64,000 nucleotides of DNA, from the NCBI RefSeq assembly GCF_000389965.1, contig NC_021191.1, positions 4,589,501 through 4,653,500 on the forward strand, written 5' to 3'. The position numbers were made by a program, and so were the translations under genes. Below the pieces are notes generated by a model. The model had not been told where the DNA came from. It did not search any database and saw nothing but the letters and a program-made list of their open reading frames with translations. Below are positions 50,699 through 59,452 of this stretch, one piece after another. Position 1 is the first letter of the stretch, and each line of letters starts with the position of its first letter. The stretch is from Actinoplanes sp. N902-109. Its GTDB lineage: Bacteria > Actinomycetota > Actinomycetes > Mycobacteriales > Micromonosporaceae.

Positions 50699-52339
50699 GT
50701 GGACTTGTTGACGCTTCAGCCAACCCCGGCGGGTACGCCGCGACCGGCGGGGCCGGCGGCGCCGCGGCCGTTGCCGCTGTGGGCCTCGGTGCTGCTGGCC
50801 GTGGCGGCCGGGGCGGGGCTGCTGCTGGCGCTGCCGCCGTACGGGCTGTGGTGGCTGGCACCGCTCGGGGTGGGCCTGCTCGCGGTGGCCGCGCACCGGC
50901 GCCGGTTGCGCGGCGGGCTGGGCACGGGTTTCCTGGCCGGGCTGGTGCTGTTCGTGCCGTTGCTGGACTGGACGCGCATCGCGGCGGGCTGGCTGCCGTG
51001 GCTGCTGCTGTCGGTGGCGCAGGCCGGTTATCTGGGGTTGCTGGGGCTGGCGTGTGCGTGGCTGTCCCCGCTGACCGACCGGGTGCGCTGGCTGTGGCCG
51101 CTGAGCAGCGGGTTGTTGTGGGTGCTGCAGGAGTCGCTGCGGGACCGGGCGCCGTTCGGCGGGTTCCCGTGGGGGCGGCTGGCGTTCAGTCAGGGTGAGG
51201 CACCGGCGTTGCGGCTGGCGGTGTGGGGCGGGGCGCCGCTGGTGACCTTTGCCGTGGGTGCGGCCGGCGGGGCGGTGGCGGCGCTGCTGTGGCGCTCCTG
51301 GCGGCGCGGGCCACGGCGCACGGTGCTGGGGCTGCCAGTGCTGGGGCTGCCGGTGCTGGGGCCGGCCGTGGTGCTGGCGGTGCTGGTGGCCGGGCCGTTG
51401 CTGGTGCCCACCGCCACCACGTCGGGGCCGAGCACCCGGGTGGCGATCGTGCAGGGCAACGTGCCGCGGCTGGGGCTGGACTTCAACGCCCAGCGCGCCG
51501 CCGTGCTGGACAACCACGTGCGTGCCACCGAGGACCTGGCCCGGAAGGTCGCCGCGGGTAGCCTGCCGCGGCCGGATCTGGTGATCTGGCCGGAGAACTC
51601 CAGCGACATCGACCCGTTGCGCAACCCCGACGCCGCGCAGGCCATCGCCGGGGCGGCCGACGCGGTCGGGGTGCCCATCCTGGTGGGCACGGTGCTGCGC
51701 ACCGACGTGCCCGGCGAGATCTACAACGCGGCGCTGCTGTGGCGCCCGGTGACCGGGCCGGACCTGGAGCAGACCTACACCAAGCGGCACCCGGTGCCGT
51801 TCGCCGAGTACATGCCGCTGCGCTCGATCGCGCGCAAGGTCACCGACAAGGCCGACCTGGTGCAGAACATGCTGTCGGGCAAGCGGCCCGGGGTGATCCG
51901 CACCCCGGTGGCCACGATCGGCGACGTGATCTGCTTCGAGGTGGCCTACGACGGCATCGTGCGCGACACGGTCACCGGGGGCGCGCAGATCCTGACGGTG
52001 CAGACCAACAACGCCACGTTCAACGAGGCCGAGGCGCGCCAGCAGCTGGCCATGGTTCAGCTGCGCGCGGTCGAGCACGGCCGGGACGCGCTGATGGTCT
52101 CCACGGTCGGGGTGTCGGCGTTCGCCCGCACCGACGGCCGGGTCGAGGGCGCGACCGGGTTCGATGTGGACGCCGTGGTCCTGCGTGACATGCACCTGGA
52201 CGGACCGCGTACGCTGGCCACTCGTCTGGGACTCCGGCCCGAGATGATCATGGCCGGGCTGGCCGTGCTCGTCCTGCTGGCGGCGCTGCCGCTACGCCGG
52301 CGCACCAGGCGCGACGTGACTGCACCGGAAACTGACTGA
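50699..52339 (+). CDS. lnt: Apolipoprotein N-acyltransferase Lnt
   Basis: 546 residues from GTG; TAGCCT 6 bases upstream suggests a leaderless transcript. Six to eight membrane helices, then the nitrilase domain: TRVAIVQGNVPR, DLVIWPENSSDIDP (catalytic Glu), YTKRHPVPFAEYMPLR (Lys), GDVICFEVAYDG (Cys) and LTVQTNNATFNEAEARQQLAM. Transfers the third acyl chain to lipoproteins. Contains a 15-bp tandem repeat (51323-51361) coding VLGLP units. It precedes ppm as in other actinobacteria. Confidence 0.95.
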   Translation: MDLLTLQPTPAGTPRPAGPAAPRPLPLWASVLLAVAAGAGLLLALPPYGLWWLAPLGVGLLAVAAHRRRLRGGLGTGFLAGLVLFVPLLDWTRIAAGWLPWLLLSVAQAGYLGLLGLACAWLSPLTDRVRWLWPLSSGLLWVLQESLRDRAPFGGFPWGRLAFSQGEAPALRLAVWGGAPLVTFAVGAAGGAVAALLWRSWRRGPRRTVLGLPVLGLPVLGPAVVLAVLVAGPLLVPTATTSGPSTRVAIVQGNVPRLGLDFNAQRAAVLDNHVRATEDLARKVAAGSLPRPDLVIWPENSSDIDPLRNPDAAQAIAGAADAVGVPILVGTVLRTDVPGEIYNAALLWRPVTGPDLEQTYTKRHPVPFAEYMPLRSIARKVTDKADLVQNMLSGKRPGVIRTPVATIGDVICFEVAYDGIVRDTVTGGAQILTVQTNNATFNEAEARQQLAMVQLRAVEHGRDALMVSTVGVSAFARTDGRVEGATGFDVDAVVLRDMHLDGPRTLATRLGLRPEMIMAGLAVLVLLAALPLRRRTRRDVTAPETD

Positions 52340-52360
52340 CAAGTGAACGACGGAGGTACG

Positions 52361-53170
52361 GTGAGCGACGCGAACCCGACGGCGGCGGGCTCGGACGGAT
52401 ACCCGGGGGTCGGCCGCGTCCTCGTGGTCATCCCCACCTACAACGAGGCCGACAACGTACGGCTGATCACCGGGCGGGTGCGCGCCGCGGTGCCCGAGGT
52501 CGACATCCTCGTCGCCGACGACAACTCCCCGGACGGCACCGGCGCCATCGCCGACGAGATCTCCGCCGCCGACGACCACGTGTTCGTGCTGCACCGCGCG
52601 GGCAAGGAAGGTCTCGGTGCCGCGTACGTCGCCGGGTTCGCCTGGGCCAAGGACAAGGGCTACGACGCGGTCGTCGAGATGGACGCCGACGGCTCGCACG
52701 CCCCCGAGGAGCTGTCCAAGCTGCTCGACGCGCTGGGCGACAACGACGCCGTGCTGGGCACCCGCTACATCCCCGGCGGCAGCGTGCACAACTGGCCGAT
52801 GCACCGGCTGCTGCTCTCGCGCGGCGGCAACATCTACATCCGCATGGCGCTGGGCATGCCGTTCAAGGACGCCACCGGCGGCTACCGCGCGTACCGGATG
52901 AACGTGCTCGACCACATCGACGTGTCGACGGTGGCCTCGCAGGGCTACTCGTTCCAGGTCGAGCTGGCCTGGCGCACGTACAAGAACGGGTTCCGGATGG
53001 CCGAGGTGCCCATCACGTTCACCGAGCGCGAACACGGCGTCAGCAAGATGAGCGGCAACATCTTCAAGGAACAGCTGCTCAGGGTCACCGTGTGGGGTGC
53101 CGCGGCCCGCAAGCAGGCACTGCTCAACCGGCTGGGGCGCAAGCCCCGGCAGCCCTCGACCTGGCCGTGA
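52361..53170 (+). CDS. ppm1: Polyprenol-monophosphomannose synthase
   Basis: 269 residues from GTG at 52361, chosen because GGAGG precedes it at 5 bases; a GTG at 52343 lacks this. GT2 family: VVIPTYNEADNVRLITGRV, LVADDNSPDGTG, KEGLGAAYVAGFAWAKDKGYDAVVEMDADGSHAPEEL (DxD), GTRYIPGGSVHNWP and SKMSGNIFKEQL. Transfers mannose from GDP-mannose to polyprenol phosphate. In mycobacteria Lnt and Ppm are joined or adjacent. Confidence 0.93.
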   Translation: MSDANPTAAGSDGYPGVGRVLVVIPTYNEADNVRLITGRVRAAVPEVDILVADDNSPDGTGAIADEISAADDHVFVLHRAGKEGLGAAYVAGFAWAKDKGYDAVVEMDADGSHAPEELSKLLDALGDNDAVLGTRYIPGGSVHNWPMHRLLLSRGGNIYIRMALGMPFKDATGGYRAYRMNVLDHIDVSTVASQGYSFQVELAWRTYKNGFRMAEVPITFTEREHGVSKMSGNIFKEQLLRVTVWGAAARKQALLNRLGRKPRQPSTWP

Positions 53171-53179
53171 GCATGCACC

Positions 53180-53215
53180 GGCGTGTCATGCTTGCAGCCA
53201 CAGGCATGACACGCC
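53180..53215. promoter_or_regulatory. 12-bp perfect inverted repeat
   Basis: GGCGTGTCATGC (53180-53191) and GCATGACACGCC (53204-53215) around a 12-base spacer TTGCAGCCACAG, between the ppm stop and fxsA. No T-tract follows, so an operator is more likely than a terminator. Confidence 0.6.
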
Positions 53216-53243
53216 TGGACGAGGTGCCGGAGGGGTGATCGGG

Positions 53244-53765
53244 ATGCGACGAGGTCTGGCCCTGCTGCCCGTGGGCCTGCTCGTGCTGGCGGTGGTCGAG
53301 ATCGCCGTGTTCGTCACGGTGGTGCACGCGATCGGCGGGTTCGCCGCGACCGCGCTGCTGCTGGTCGCCAGCATCGCCGGACTGGCGCTGCTGCGCCGTG
53401 AGGGTGTGCGCGGCTGGCAGGCCTTCCGCGCCGCCGCCGCAGCCGGGCGCCCACCCGGCCGGCAGGTCACCCACTCGCTGATCGGGCTCACCGGCGCGCT
53501 GCTGCTGGCCGTGCCCGGCTTCTTCACCGCCGTGCTCGGGCTGCTGCTGATCGTCGCGCCCGGCCGGACCCTGATGCGCCGCGCCGTGGAACGCTACACC
53601 GAGCGCAAGGTGTCCTCCGCCGTGGCCGGTGACCTGTTCGGCCCCCGCCACGTCAAGGTCCACCAGGACGGCCCGGTCGCCGAGCCCGCCGCCGCGCACA
53701 CCGTGGCCACCCCGGCCGGCGAGATCGTGCAGGGTGAGGTCATCGAGGGTGACATCGTCCGCTGA
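53244..53765 (+). CDS. fxsA: FxsA-family membrane protein
   Basis: 173 residues starting MRRGLALLPVGLLVLAVVEIAVF, with GGAGG upstream; a GTG at 53235 is too close to that site. FxsA domain: EIAVFVTVVHAIGGFAATALLLVASIAGLALLRREG, SLIGLTGALLLAVPGFFTAVLGLLLIVAPGR. C-terminal tail is acidic and cytoplasmic. In E. coli FxsA suppresses F exclusion of phage T7; actinobacterial role unknown. Confidence 0.9.
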   Translation: MRRGLALLPVGLLVLAVVEIAVFVTVVHAIGGFAATALLLVASIAGLALLRREGVRGWQAFRAAAAAGRPPGRQVTHSLIGLTGALLLAVPGFFTAVLGLLLIVAPGRTLMRRAVERYTERKVSSAVAGDLFGPRHVKVHQDGPVAEPAAAHTVATPAGEIVQGEVIEGDIVR

Positions 53766-53766
53766 G

Positions 53767-54465
53767 GTGAGGTCGTCCGCCGAGCAGCGCACCGCCCTGC
53801 TCGCCGACATCGCCGAAGCCACCACCGCCCTGCTGCACACCGCGGCGCGCCTGGACGACCCCGCGCTACGCGCCCCCTCACTGCTGCCCGGCTGGACCCG
53901 CGGGCACGTGCTCACCCACCTCGCCCGCAACGCCGACGGCGGCACCCGCCTGCTCACCGGCGGCCGCGAATACCCCAGCCCGGCGGCCCGCGCCGCCGCG
54001 ATCGAGGCCGGCAGCACCCGCCCCGCCGCCGAGCAGCTGCACGACCTGCGCACCAGCGCCGACCGTTTCGCCGCGGCCTGCCACGCCCGGCCCCACACCG
54101 CCTGGGACACCATGCTGACCTGGACCACCGGCCGGCAACGCCCCGCCTGGCGCACCCTGCCCGCCCGGCTGAGCGAGGTGCACCTGCACCACACCGACCT
54201 CGACGCCGGCTACCGCCCCCACGACTGGCCGGCCGGTTTCGTCACCACCCAGCTGGCCACCGTCGTGTCAGCCTTCGCCGGCCGTCCCGGCGTGCCCGGC
54301 CTGCGGCTGCACGCCACCGACACCGGGCGCACCTACCGGCTCGGCGGCCCCGGCACGCCGCGGGCGGTGACCGGGCCGCAGGCGGCGCTGCTGGCATGGC
54401 TGACGGGCCGCAGCGACGGCACCGAGCTCGCGCCCGACCTGCCCGCCCTGCCGTTCCTGTACTGA
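53767..54465 (+). CDS. Maleylpyruvate isomerase (mycothiol-dependent, DinB-like) family protein
   Basis: 232 residues from GTG two bases after fxsA. MDMPI_N domain: LLADIAEATTALLHTAARLDDPALRAPSLLPGWTRGHVLTHLARNADGGTRLL (metal His) and SEVHLHHTDLDAGY (metal His/Asp), then a C-terminal SCP2-like part (LRLHATDTGRTYRLGGPGTPRAVTGPQAALLAWLTGR). Complete by family length. Reaction not predictable. Confidence 0.9.
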   Translation: MRSSAEQRTALLADIAEATTALLHTAARLDDPALRAPSLLPGWTRGHVLTHLARNADGGTRLLTGGREYPSPAARAAAIEAGSTRPAAEQLHDLRTSADRFAAACHARPHTAWDTMLTWTTGRQRPAWRTLPARLSEVHLHHTDLDAGYRPHDWPAGFVTTQLATVVSAFAGRPGVPGLRLHATDTGRTYRLGGPGTPRAVTGPQAALLAWLTGRSDGTELAPDLPALPFLY

Positions 54466-54521
54466 CACCCCCGCTTTCCGATCCCCTTGTTTCGCCGGGC
54501 ACGGCCGCTGCAGGCCCGCGG

Positions 54522-54929
54522 TCACGGCGTGACCGTGAGGCTGAGAACGACCTGGCGCCGGTCCGGGTCGCCACGCAGCACCGTCAGCTGACCCTGACCA
54601 CCGGCGATCGCCTTGATGAACAGTCCCCGCACCGCGCCGGGTGTCCAGCCCGCGGCCTGCGCGGCTGTCCACCCCGCAGTCACCGCCGCGGCGGCCGCGG
54701 CATCGTCGGCAAGCTGGAAGACCTTCAGGATCTGGGCCTGCCGGCGCTTGCCCGCGGCGGTGCCACCGGCGCGGTAGCCGGTCGCGAAGCTGCGCACGGG
54801 CGTCGCAGCCCCGGCCGGGCCCCAGGTGGCCATGCTGTCCTGTCGCAGGGCCGGCAGGTAGGTGCTGTCGGGCGGATCGGCGCACCCACCCAGCGCGAGC
54901 AGAGCGACGACAAGCACAAGACGCTTCAC
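54522..54929 (-). CDS. Small lipoprotein, hypothetical
   Basis: 135 residues from GTG with GGAGGGG upstream. Signal peptide VKRLVLVVALLALGGCADPP with lipobox LGGC. Mature part (TYLPALRQDSMATWGP, YRAGGTAAGKRRQAQILKVFQLADDAAAAAAVTAGW, LTVLRGDPDRRQVVLSLTV) has no recognised domain. It is on the opposite strand to lnt's operon but would be an Lnt substrate. The 266 bases up to 55196 hold no gene I can support. Confidence 0.75.
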   Translation of the reverse strand: MKRLVLVVALLALGGCADPPDSTYLPALRQDSMATWGPAGAATPVRSFATGYRAGGTAAGKRRQAQILKVFQLADDAAAAAAVTAGWTAAQAAGWTPGAVRGLFIKAIAGGQGQLTVLRGDPDRRQVVLSLTVTP

Positions 54930-55195
54930 CGGTTCCCCTCCGCTGCGCCGGGTCTGCCCGCCCGAGACCCGGGGCGGGTAGCTGCCGAAGCCTCGGCCAT
55001 TCCCGTCGGACGGCGGTGACGCTATCGGAAGCCACCGGTGGTGCTGCGTGCTTCCCGGACAGGTCGCCTGATCCGGCGACGATGCGACACCACCGGCGGG
55101 GCGGCCGGTGGTGGCTGCCCGGTGACCGGCCTGCCCGATGACGGCGCCACCGCCGATCTTGCCGGCCCCGGGCGGGCATCGACTACCATCGCCGC

Positions 55196-55759
55196 GTGTC
55201 GCAAACCGCCTCACGGGTCGTGCTGCTGTTGCCCGGGCTCGTGTACTCCGCGCAGCGCCCACTGCTGCACTTCGCCGGGGCGGTGTTCGCCAAACACGGC
55301 TGGGCGGTGCGCGAAGTGCAGTGGTCCGAGGCGCCGCCGCACCGCGACGGGCAGGACCTGCCGGCGTGGTTCGCCCGGCAGCGCGCATTCGTGCAGGAAC
55401 AGGTGGGCCGCATCCTCGACGGTGCCGGCGCCGCACGGGTCGCCCTGGCCGGCAAGTCGCTGGGGGCCTTCGCCGCCGGGCTGGCCGCCGACCGGGGGTT
55501 GCCGGGCGTGTGGCTGACGCCGGTGCTGCGCGACTCCCCGGTGCCCGGCGATCTGCGCCGGGCGAGCGCGCCGTTCCTGCTCGTGGGCAGCACGGCCGAC
55601 CCGGCCTGGGAGCCGGGGATCGCCCGCAGCTTCGGCCGGCCGGTGTTCGAGGCCGCGGACGCCGATCACAGCATGGAGATCGCGGGGGAGCCGGTGCGCT
55701 CCGCCGAGCTGCTGGTGCGCATCACCGCCGCCGTCGACGATTTCGTCGCGCACCTGTAG
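55196..55759 (+). CDS. Alpha/beta hydrolase (small)
   Basis: 187 residues from GTG. -35 TTGCCG (55159-55164) and -10 TACCAT (55184-55189), with 6 bases to GTG, indicate leaderless transcription. LLLPGLVYSAQRPLLHFAGAVFAKHGW, nucleophile Ser in VALAGKSLGAFAAGL, Asp in STADPAWEPG, His in DADHSMEI. Resembles KANL3/Tex30-type dienelactone hydrolase-like proteins. Confidence 0.87.
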   Translation: MSQTASRVVLLLPGLVYSAQRPLLHFAGAVFAKHGWAVREVQWSEAPPHRDGQDLPAWFARQRAFVQEQVGRILDGAGAARVALAGKSLGAFAAGLAADRGLPGVWLTPVLRDSPVPGDLRRASAPFLLVGSTADPAWEPGIARSFGRPVFEAADADHSMEIAGEPVRSAELLVRITAAVDDFVAHL

Positions 55760-55844
55760 ACCGGGTGGCACGTGCGCACAGCACATCGCCGCCCCGGCCC
55801 GGAGTGCGGGCGGGACGGCGATGACAGGTGGTGCCGGGGGCGGG

Positions 55845-56183
55845 TCAGCGGCCCCGGCGGGTGCGGACCTCCTGGAGCCGTTCGTTGAGGATGTCCTCCA
55901 GCTCCGAGATCGACCGGCGCTCGAGCAGCATGTCCCAGTGGGTGCGCGGCGGCTTCGCCTTCTTCTGCTCGGGCTCGTTGCCGTCGACCAGCCGGGCGAC
56001 ACTGCCGTCGAACTTGCACTCCCAGGTGATCGGCACCTCGGCGTCGACGGCGAACGGCACCTCGAACTGGTGGCCCTTGACGCACAGGTATTCGCGGGTC
56101 TGCCGGGGCGCCAGCTCGGTGTTGCGGTCGGACTCGTAGCTGACTGCGCCAAGACGGCTGCCGCGCAGCATGCGTTCGCCCAT
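55845..56183 (-). CDS. rbpA: RNA polymerase-binding protein RbpA
   Basis: 112 residues starting MGERMLRGSRLGAVSYESDRNTELAPRQTREYLCVKGHQFEVPF; basic linker and sigma-interacting helix PRTHWDMLLERRSISELEDILNERL. It binds RNA polymerase with group I sigma factors and helps open promoters; essential or important only in actinobacteria. Length fits. The Cys in YLCVKGH and WECK are the zinc-associated residues of one RbpA class. Confidence 0.97.
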   Translation of the reverse strand: MGERMLRGSRLGAVSYESDRNTELAPRQTREYLCVKGHQFEVPFAVDAEVPITWECKFDGSVARLVDGNEPEQKKAKPPRTHWDMLLERRSISELEDILNERLQEVRTRRGR

Positions 56184-56226
56184 GATCGGCTTTCCCCTCG
56201 CTCGTGGTGCTACTTGCCGTTGGTGT

Positions 56227-56252
56227 AACGAAACGGACGGTCGCGTGATTCC
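56227..56252 (-). promoter_or_regulatory. Sigma-R (SigH)-type promoter of rbpA
   Basis: On the minus strand GGAAT (56252-56248), an 18-base spacer, then GTT (56229-56227), exactly the GGAAT-N18-GTT consensus of sigma-R/SigH. The rbpA start is about 36 bases downstream of the expected +1. In Streptomyces rbpA is a known sigma-R target. A 10-bp inverted repeat GACGGTCGCG / CGCGACCGTC (56236-56245, 56262-56271) flanks the -35. Confidence 0.85.
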
Positions 56253-56352
56253 TGACGATCGCGCGACCGTCGGCAACCACCGTGTGTCGGCGGTGTTAAC
56301 GCTTCGAGCGTAACCGGCAGGCAACCCTATCGGCCGTCTCGCCCCACTCCTG

Positions 56353-56501
56353 AAGTGGACCTTGGTCCACTTTACGGGATATTGCCAGATCTGCAGATGA
56401 TGCGACACTGCACATAAGCCGCAACGCGCGTACGTGAATCTGGCCACGTACCTGACATTGCGTCTGGACCACCCGTCTGGACCACTCGCCTGGACCACCC
56501 T
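56353..56501. promoter_or_regulatory. Palindrome and repeat cluster upstream of rbpA
   Basis: Three elements in the 351-base gap before rbpA: AAGTGGACC-TT-GGTCCACTT (56353-56372); GTACGTG (56430-56436) with CACGTAC (56445-56451); and three 13-base tandem units TCTGGACCACCCG, TCTGGACCACTCG, CCTGGACCACCCT (56463-56501) followed by GTGGACCCC. GGACC recurs in almost all. They may be a multi-site operator array. Confidence 0.6.
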
Positions 56502-56534
56502 GTGGACCCCTCCAGGGTAGCGCCCCGCCGCGCG

Positions 56535-57725
56535 TCAGGCCGGGCTGCGACCCGGGCCCAGCGCCGCCAGCGCCGACGCCAGATCGCTGACCTGCGCCGA
56601 CAACTGACCGGCCCGTTCCTGCGCCGCGTCCGCCTCGGCCCACGCCCGCTGCACCGAGCGCTGCGCGTCCTGCACCTCGGCCTGCGAGCGCTGCAGCTGC
56701 ACGCGCACGCTGTCCAGCTCGGCCTGCGAGCGCTGCAGCTGCGCCTGCGCCGCTTCGGCCTGCGTGCTCAGCTGCGCCTGCGCTGCCTGTGCCGCTTCGG
56801 CCTGCACCCGGGCCGCCTGCGCCTCGGCGGCCAGCTGGGCGCGCACCGCCGTCAGCTGCGTGTCGCGGTCCTGCAGCTGCGCCGTGGCCGCCGTCAGCCG
56901 GTCGTTGGCGGCGCTGAGCTGCTCGCGTACCGAGTCACGGTCCTGCACGGCCCGCTCGGCCTGCGCGGTCGCGCTGTCGCGGGCGGCGGCCAGCTCGCGG
57001 GCCGCACCCCGGGCGGTGTCCAGCTCGCGGCGTACGGCGTCGTTCTCGCGCCGCGCGGCATCCAGGTCGTGGCGCACCGTCTCGAGCTGGGCGCGGGCCG
57101 CATCGCGGTCGTTCTCGGCCTGGGCCCGCAACGCCGCCGCCGCACCCGCCGCCGCCTGCGCCTCGTCGCGCGCCGCGAGCGCCTCGGCAGCCTGCGCGGC
57201 CGCGGTGTCCGCCTGCCGGCGGGCGGTCTCGGCCTGCTGACGGGCGTCGTCGCGTTCCGCGCGGGCCGCCATCGCCTCCTGGACGGCCACCGCGGCCTGC
57301 TGCACCGCCCGTTCGCCGTCGCGTCGCGCGTCGTCGCGCTCGGTGTGCGCCGCGGCGATCTGCCGGGAGGTCTCCGCGCGCACCTCAGCCACCTGACGCT
57401 CCACCCCGGCCGGCGACATCTCGGCGTGCAGGGCCTCGCTGAGCGTGACGACCAGCTGATCGAGCCGGTCCACCGCCTCCCAGGTACGCGCGACCTGCCC
57501 GGCCAGCCCGGGGGCGGCGCGGTGGCGCATGCGCACGTTGCGCGAGGCCCGCTGGCACTCGCCGTCGTTGTCGCGGCAGTACCGGAACGGCCGGCCCGCC
57601 GAGGCGCGCTGCGGCACCGGACGCCCGCAATGCGCACACGGGCGGGTCTCGACCGGCTCGTCGGGGGCCGCCGCGGGGGCACTGCCGGCCAGCCGCTGGG
57701 TGGGGAGAATGTCGTCGTCAGCCAT
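56535..57725 (-). CDS. Long coiled-coil protein with N-terminal zinc-finger-like region
   Basis: 396 residues. N-terminal ETRPCAHCGRPVPQRASAGRPFRYCRDNDGECQRASRN has four Cys in a C-x2-C...C-x6-C pattern like a small zinc ribbon. From residue about 75 to the end is an almost uninterrupted Ala/Gln/Arg/Asp-rich coiled coil (heptads QAEAAQAAQAQLSTQAEAAQ). Resembles KfrA- or DivIVA-like scaffolding proteins without identity to either. No membrane segment. Confidence 0.75.
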   Translation of the reverse strand: MADDDILPTQRLAGSAPAAAPDEPVETRPCAHCGRPVPQRASAGRPFRYCRDNDGECQRASRNVRMRHRAAPGLAGQVARTWEAVDRLDQLVVTLSEALHAEMSPAGVERQVAEVRAETSRQIAAAHTERDDARRDGERAVQQAAVAVQEAMAARAERDDARQQAETARRQADTAAAQAAEALAARDEAQAAAGAAAALRAQAENDRDAARAQLETVRHDLDAARRENDAVRRELDTARGAARELAAARDSATAQAERAVQDRDSVREQLSAANDRLTAATAQLQDRDTQLTAVRAQLAAEAQAARVQAEAAQAAQAQLSTQAEAAQAQLQRSQAELDSVRVQLQRSQAEVQDAQRSVQRAWAEADAAQERAGQLSAQVSDLASALAALGPGRSPA

Positions 57726-57868
57726 CGCGGACCCGACCCTAACGCCAGCCGTGCCCGCCCCGGCGCAGCCACGCTCAACGACGACGACCTCAGTATGCGC
57801 CCGGCCGGGGCGTCGCGTGACCAGCCGGTCAGCGCCGGACAGCACCGGCGCACCGGTATACAAGGTCC

Positions 57869-58894
57869 ATGCGACCGCCCGAGGATCTCGTCGACGCCGC
57901 CACCGTCGCGCAGCAGCTGCAGCACAACACCATCAGCGGCGTCACCGGCGGGATCTGGCGGGTGCCCCGCGACGGGCGCAGCGCCGTGCTCAAGATCTGC
58001 ACCCCGGGGCGGGCCGGCGCGGCCGCGCACTTCCAGGCCTCCACCGAACCCGGGCACTGGAACTACTGGCGGCGCGAGCCCCTGGCGTACACGAGCGGGC
58101 TGGCCGCCACCGCGTTCGCCGACGCCGGGGTACACGCCCCGCAGCTGCTGGATCTGGACGAACGCCGCGACGGCTCGGTGGCGCTGTGGCTCGACGACGT
58201 GCCCGGCACCCCGGGCCCCGGCGGCGGGCCGGGCGAGCTGGGCGAGCTGGCCCGCCGCATCGGCGCCGGGCAGGCCCGCTGGCTGCACCGGCCCCCGCGG
58301 CACGACTGGCTGGCCCGCGACTGGCTGCGCGACTACACCAGCGCCCAGCCGGTCACCGCGGAGCTGGACTGGGAGCACCCGGTCGCGGTGCAGGCGTGGC
58401 CGGCCGGCCTGCGCGCTGATCTGCGTACCGTCTGGGAACGCCGGCACGACCTGCTGGCCGCCGCCGACACCCTGCCGCGCACGCTGTGCCACCACGACCT
58501 GTGGCCGATGAACGTGATCTGGGCGCAGCCCGGCCCGGTGCTGCTGGACTGGGCGTTCGTCGGGCCCGGCGCGATCGGCGAGGACGTGGCCAACCTGATG
58601 CTGGACACGTTCCTGGACGGGCTGATCGGCATCGACCTGCTCGACGACGTGCTCGCCGCGGTACGCGCGGGCTACCACCGCGGGCTGGGCGCCACAGTCA
58701 GCGAGCAGCTGGTGGACCGGGCCATCCGGATCACCGGGGCGGCGAAGTACTACTGGCTGGCCCCGCGGATGCTGATGATGGTGATGTCCGGCGGGCCACG
58801 CAAAGGTGCCTACGACAGCCGCGACGCCGCCGCCATGTTCGCCGGGCGGGCCCCGCTGCTGCGCCTGGTCGCCGACTGGGCGCGCGCGGCATGA
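57869..58894 (+). CDS. Aminoglycoside-phosphotransferase-like kinase
   Basis: 341 residues. Protein-kinase-like fold: AVLKICTPG (ATP-binding Lys), LCHHDLWPMNVI (catalytic HxDxxxxN), VLLDWAFVGPGAIGEDVANL (DxD metal). Substrate unknown: most chromosomal members phosphorylate small metabolites rather than antibiotics. Start fixed by ATG at 57869. Confidence 0.9.
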   Translation: MRPPEDLVDAATVAQQLQHNTISGVTGGIWRVPRDGRSAVLKICTPGRAGAAAHFQASTEPGHWNYWRREPLAYTSGLAATAFADAGVHAPQLLDLDERRDGSVALWLDDVPGTPGPGGGPGELGELARRIGAGQARWLHRPPRHDWLARDWLRDYTSAQPVTAELDWEHPVAVQAWPAGLRADLRTVWERRHDLLAAADTLPRTLCHHDLWPMNVIWAQPGPVLLDWAFVGPGAIGEDVANLMLDTFLDGLIGIDLLDDVLAAVRAGYHRGLGATVSEQLVDRAIRITGAAKYYWLAPRMLMMVMSGGPRKGAYDSRDAAAMFAGRAPLLRLVADWARAA

Positions 58895-58900
58895 ACCCCG

Positions 58901-59452
58901 TCACTGCGCGGCCGGCAGGTGCAGGTGCCAGCGCCCGGCCCGGTGCACCAGCCGGGTCAGCGACAGCGGCGCCACCTCCAGCGCCCACACCCCCGGCTCG
59001 CTGAGCTGCAACGCATGGGCCAGGGCGGCGCGCACCACCACCGGATGGGCCACCGCCACCACCCGCTGACGGGCCATGGCGTCCAGCCACTGCCCCGTAC
59101 GAGCGCGCACCTGGGTCAGTGATTCCCCGCCATGCGGGGCCGCACCGGGATCAGTCAGCCAGCGGTGCAGGCCCTGCGGGTCGGCCGCGGCCACCTCGTC
59201 CAGGCTCATCCCGGCCCAGCGGCCCATGTCCGGATCGCGTAGCGCCGCCTCACGCAGCGCCGTGTGCCCCAGCGCCTGCGCGGTCTCGCAGGCCGCCCGC
59301 GACGGCGAGCACACCCACAACTCGCGGCGGGCGAACGCGGGCAGCGCGAGGGCGGCCCGCCGGCCGCCCTCGTCGATGTCCTCGTCGCCGCCGAAACGCG
59401 CCTCCCGCATCGCGGGGGTGGGCGCGCACGCCAGCAACCGCAGCCCGCTCAC
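58901..59452 (-). CDS. Histidine phosphatase family protein
   Basis: 183 residues from GTG, overlapping the cbtA stop by GTGA. LLACAPTPAMREARFGGDE occupies the place of the usual RHG motif but has CAPT instead of RHG, so the catalytic His is missing there. RAACETAQALG and VAVAHPVVVRAALAHAL (second His) are retained. Possibly a divergent or non-catalytic member. Operon cbtB-cbtA-phosphatase suggests a cobalamin-pathway link such as CobC. Confidence 0.8.
   Translation of the reverse strand: MSGLRLLACAPTPAMREARFGGDEDIDEGGRRAALALPAFARRELWVCSPSRAACETAQALGHTALREAALRDPDMGRWAGMSLDEVAAADPQGLHRWLTDPGAAPHGGESLTQVRARTGQWLDAMARQRVVAVAHPVVVRAALAHALQLSEPGVWALEVAPLSLTRLVHRAGRWHLHLPAAQ

Noticed and set aside
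57869..58894. True aminoglycoside resistance gene
   Set aside because: Catalytic motifs are present but the context has no resistance or mobile genes; a metabolic kinase is equally likely.
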